Below, piece after piece: positions 5,594 to 6,789 of a DNA stretch of 6,789 nt. Position 1 is the first letter of the stretch. Every line of letters begins with the position of its first letter. Below the pieces are notes generated by a model. That model was not told the origin of the DNA. It saw only the letters and a list, made by a program, of their open reading frames with translations, and did no database searches. Source of the stretch: Lachnospiraceae bacterium (GTDB lineage Bacteria; Bacillota_A; Clostridia; Lachnospirales; Lachnospiraceae); contig JAILDD010000124.1 in NCBI GenBank assembly GCA_024689605.1, forward strand, positions 1-6,789. The letters run 5' to 3'. The position numbers were made by a program, and so were the translations under genes.

Positions 5594-6789
5594 ACCAATC
5601 CTTCCTTTGTTTCGCTGAATGTTATCTGGTTCTTTCCTGCCCTCTTCGACCGATACAGTGCATCATCCGCACGGTTATATACCTTGTCTATATCATTATC
5701 ATCTGCTGTAATCTCTGTCACGCCGAATGATGCATGTATTCCATTAAGTTCTCCAAAGCTCACGGCATTCAGGCTGTCAAGAATTGCCTGGAGACGGGCT
5801 TTTGCCCCTTCCCTGTCAGCCTCACCCCTTATCATCACAATAAACTCATCTCCCCCAAGGCGTCCTGCAAAACTTAATTTCTGTTCCATTACCAGTTCGG
5901 AAAAGCGAGCCGGTTCATTCCTGTCAGTATCCTGAGTTTCTGTAAAATTGCCAAGTCCCTCAGTAATGATCCGTCCGGTAATCTGCAGTGCCTTATCCCC
6001 CATCTGGTGTCCCAGCTTATCATTTATCTGTTTAAAGCTGTCCAGATCCATCAGGCAGACCACTATATAACCATCATGTGAACTTTTAAGGACTTCCGTC
6101 GCCATGGACATAAACCTTGCCCTGTTGAAAAGCGATGTAAGGGCATCAAAGCTCGACTTTATCTCCAGCTCATTGGTGATCTGAATATTCTTAAGATATG
6201 TGACGAACTGCTGCAGCCTTGTCCTCTGCCTGGTATAGTGCAGGACCAGTGAAAGCGACAATATCAGCACCGTGTAGAAAATATCCTCATTTACTATTGA
6301 GGGGGGTTTCTGTTGAAAACGCAGCGGCTGGAAACCATACTGTACGCTCAGCCAGAACGCGATTGAAAAAACAGTTAATGCTATGCTCATATTTATGACT
6401 GTATCAATATAGGAAACAGCAATAAGCACAAGAAGAACATAAAAGAGTATTGCCGGCTTCTGGGGCTGTGCTATAGATACTAACAGACTGAAGCCCATCA
6501 TAAGCAGCATGCTGGGATATATGAAAAACTGAAACTGCCACTTGGGATTCTTCAGACAGAGTATAACGTATATTTCCCCTATCAGAGCCATCACAAAGAA
6601 ACAGACGAAGGTACCTATCCCCACACGGTCAAGTCCGTTCATGTTGTAACGCACAAAGACACTGGATATCGCGTAATTATCGTATATCCTGATTCCCAGG
6701 AATATCAGCGTAACCGCCAGGAGCCAGCTGTTCATGAACATCATATGCTTGAGGTTCGTCAGCTGGATCTGGGGCCTGCAGTCCCTGTA
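5590..6789 (-). CDS. Membrane GGDEF diguanylate cyclase, 5'-partial at window edge
   Basis: The reading frame is open to the right edge. The first internal ATG (6744) has no ribosome binding site, so the true start is probably outside the window; from that ATG there are 384 residues. Numbered from it, about six membrane segments (roughly 6-20, 42-64, 70-92, 97-114, 117-133, 155-170) precede a short linker and a GGDEF domain (about 198-378). Visible motifs are DALTSLFNR (200-208), DLDSFKQINDKLGHQMGD (233-250, with metal ligand D233 and substrate residues N241 and D250) and intact GGDEF (297-301). The enzyme should make cyclic-di-GMP from two GTP at the inner membrane face. The RxxD inhibitory site is absent (QKLS at 288-291). 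About 23 extra residues lie between GD (249-250) and GGDEF compared with typical cyclases. Its TGA overlaps the ATG of the HD-GYP-like gene. The membrane region may be the sensor. Confidence 0.9.
   Translation of the reverse strand, partial: YRDCRPQIQLTNLKHMMFMNSWLLAVTLIFLGIRIYDNYAISSVFVRYNMNGLDRVGIGTFVCFFVMALIGEIYVILCLKNPKWQFQFFIYPSMLLMMGFSLLVSIAQPQKPAILFYVLLVLIAVSYIDTVINMSIALTVFSIAFWLSVQYGFQPLRFQQKPPSIVNEDIFYTVLILSLSLVLHYTRQRTRLQQFVTYLKNIQITNELEIKSSFDALTSLFNRARFMSMATEVLKSSHDGYIVVCLMDLDSFKQINDKLGHQMGDKALQITGRIITEGLGNFTETQDTDRNEPARFSELVMEQKLSFAGRLGGDEFIVMIRGEADREGAKARLQAILDSLNAVSFGELNGIHASFGVTEITADDNDIDKVYNRADDALYRSKRAGKNQITFSETKEGLV

Overview
The window looks like chromosomal DNA of a Gram-positive anaerobe of the Clostridia, most likely Lachnospiraceae. 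The reasons are moderate GC content with AT-rich intergenic DNA, strong GGAGG-type ribosome binding sites, an LtaS-like polymerase, a lipoprotein with a LAGGC lipobox, and a leader RNA at the left edge resembling those I remember upstream of ribosomal-protein operons in that family. The family assignment is inference. Every gene I accept lies on the minus strand, so the window reads from right to left.

Right part (6789 to 3779): a three-gene operon. It encodes a multi-membrane-segment GGDEF diguanylate cyclase that runs off the right edge, a membrane-anchored HD-GYP-like protein whose start overlaps the cyclase stop by ATGA, and, 24 bases later, a DctP-type TRAP substrate-binding lipoprotein. 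A strong intrinsic terminator closes the operon. A lone TRAP binding protein with no DctQ/DctM genes in view, coupled to a cyclic-di-GMP pair, suggests solute sensing feeding second-messenger turnover. The HD-GYP protein has lost the histidine of its HD motif and the proline of GYP, and the cyclase lacks the RxxD inhibitory site.

Middle part (3744 to 287): two surface phosphate-chemistry enzymes. One is a membrane-anchored histidine acid phosphatase (GTG start, RHN variant of the RHG motif). The other is an LtaS/MdoB-type sulfatase-fold polymerase with five membrane segments. Each carries a long acidic, probably disordered linker between membrane and catalytic domain. A perfect inverted repeat lies between them, and an AT-rich terminator follows the second gene.

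Left part (about 237 to 1): a near-consensus sigma-A promoter followed by a roughly 200-base structured leader. The leader has a GNRA-capped hairpin, an attenuator-like terminator with six U, a competing antiterminator pairing, and a ribosome binding site placed so that the start codon falls just outside the window. I think this is the leader of a ribosomal-protein (S10/rpsJ) operon. It is the most interesting non-coding element here. No mobile element, CRISPR array, tRNA or rRNA gene was found.
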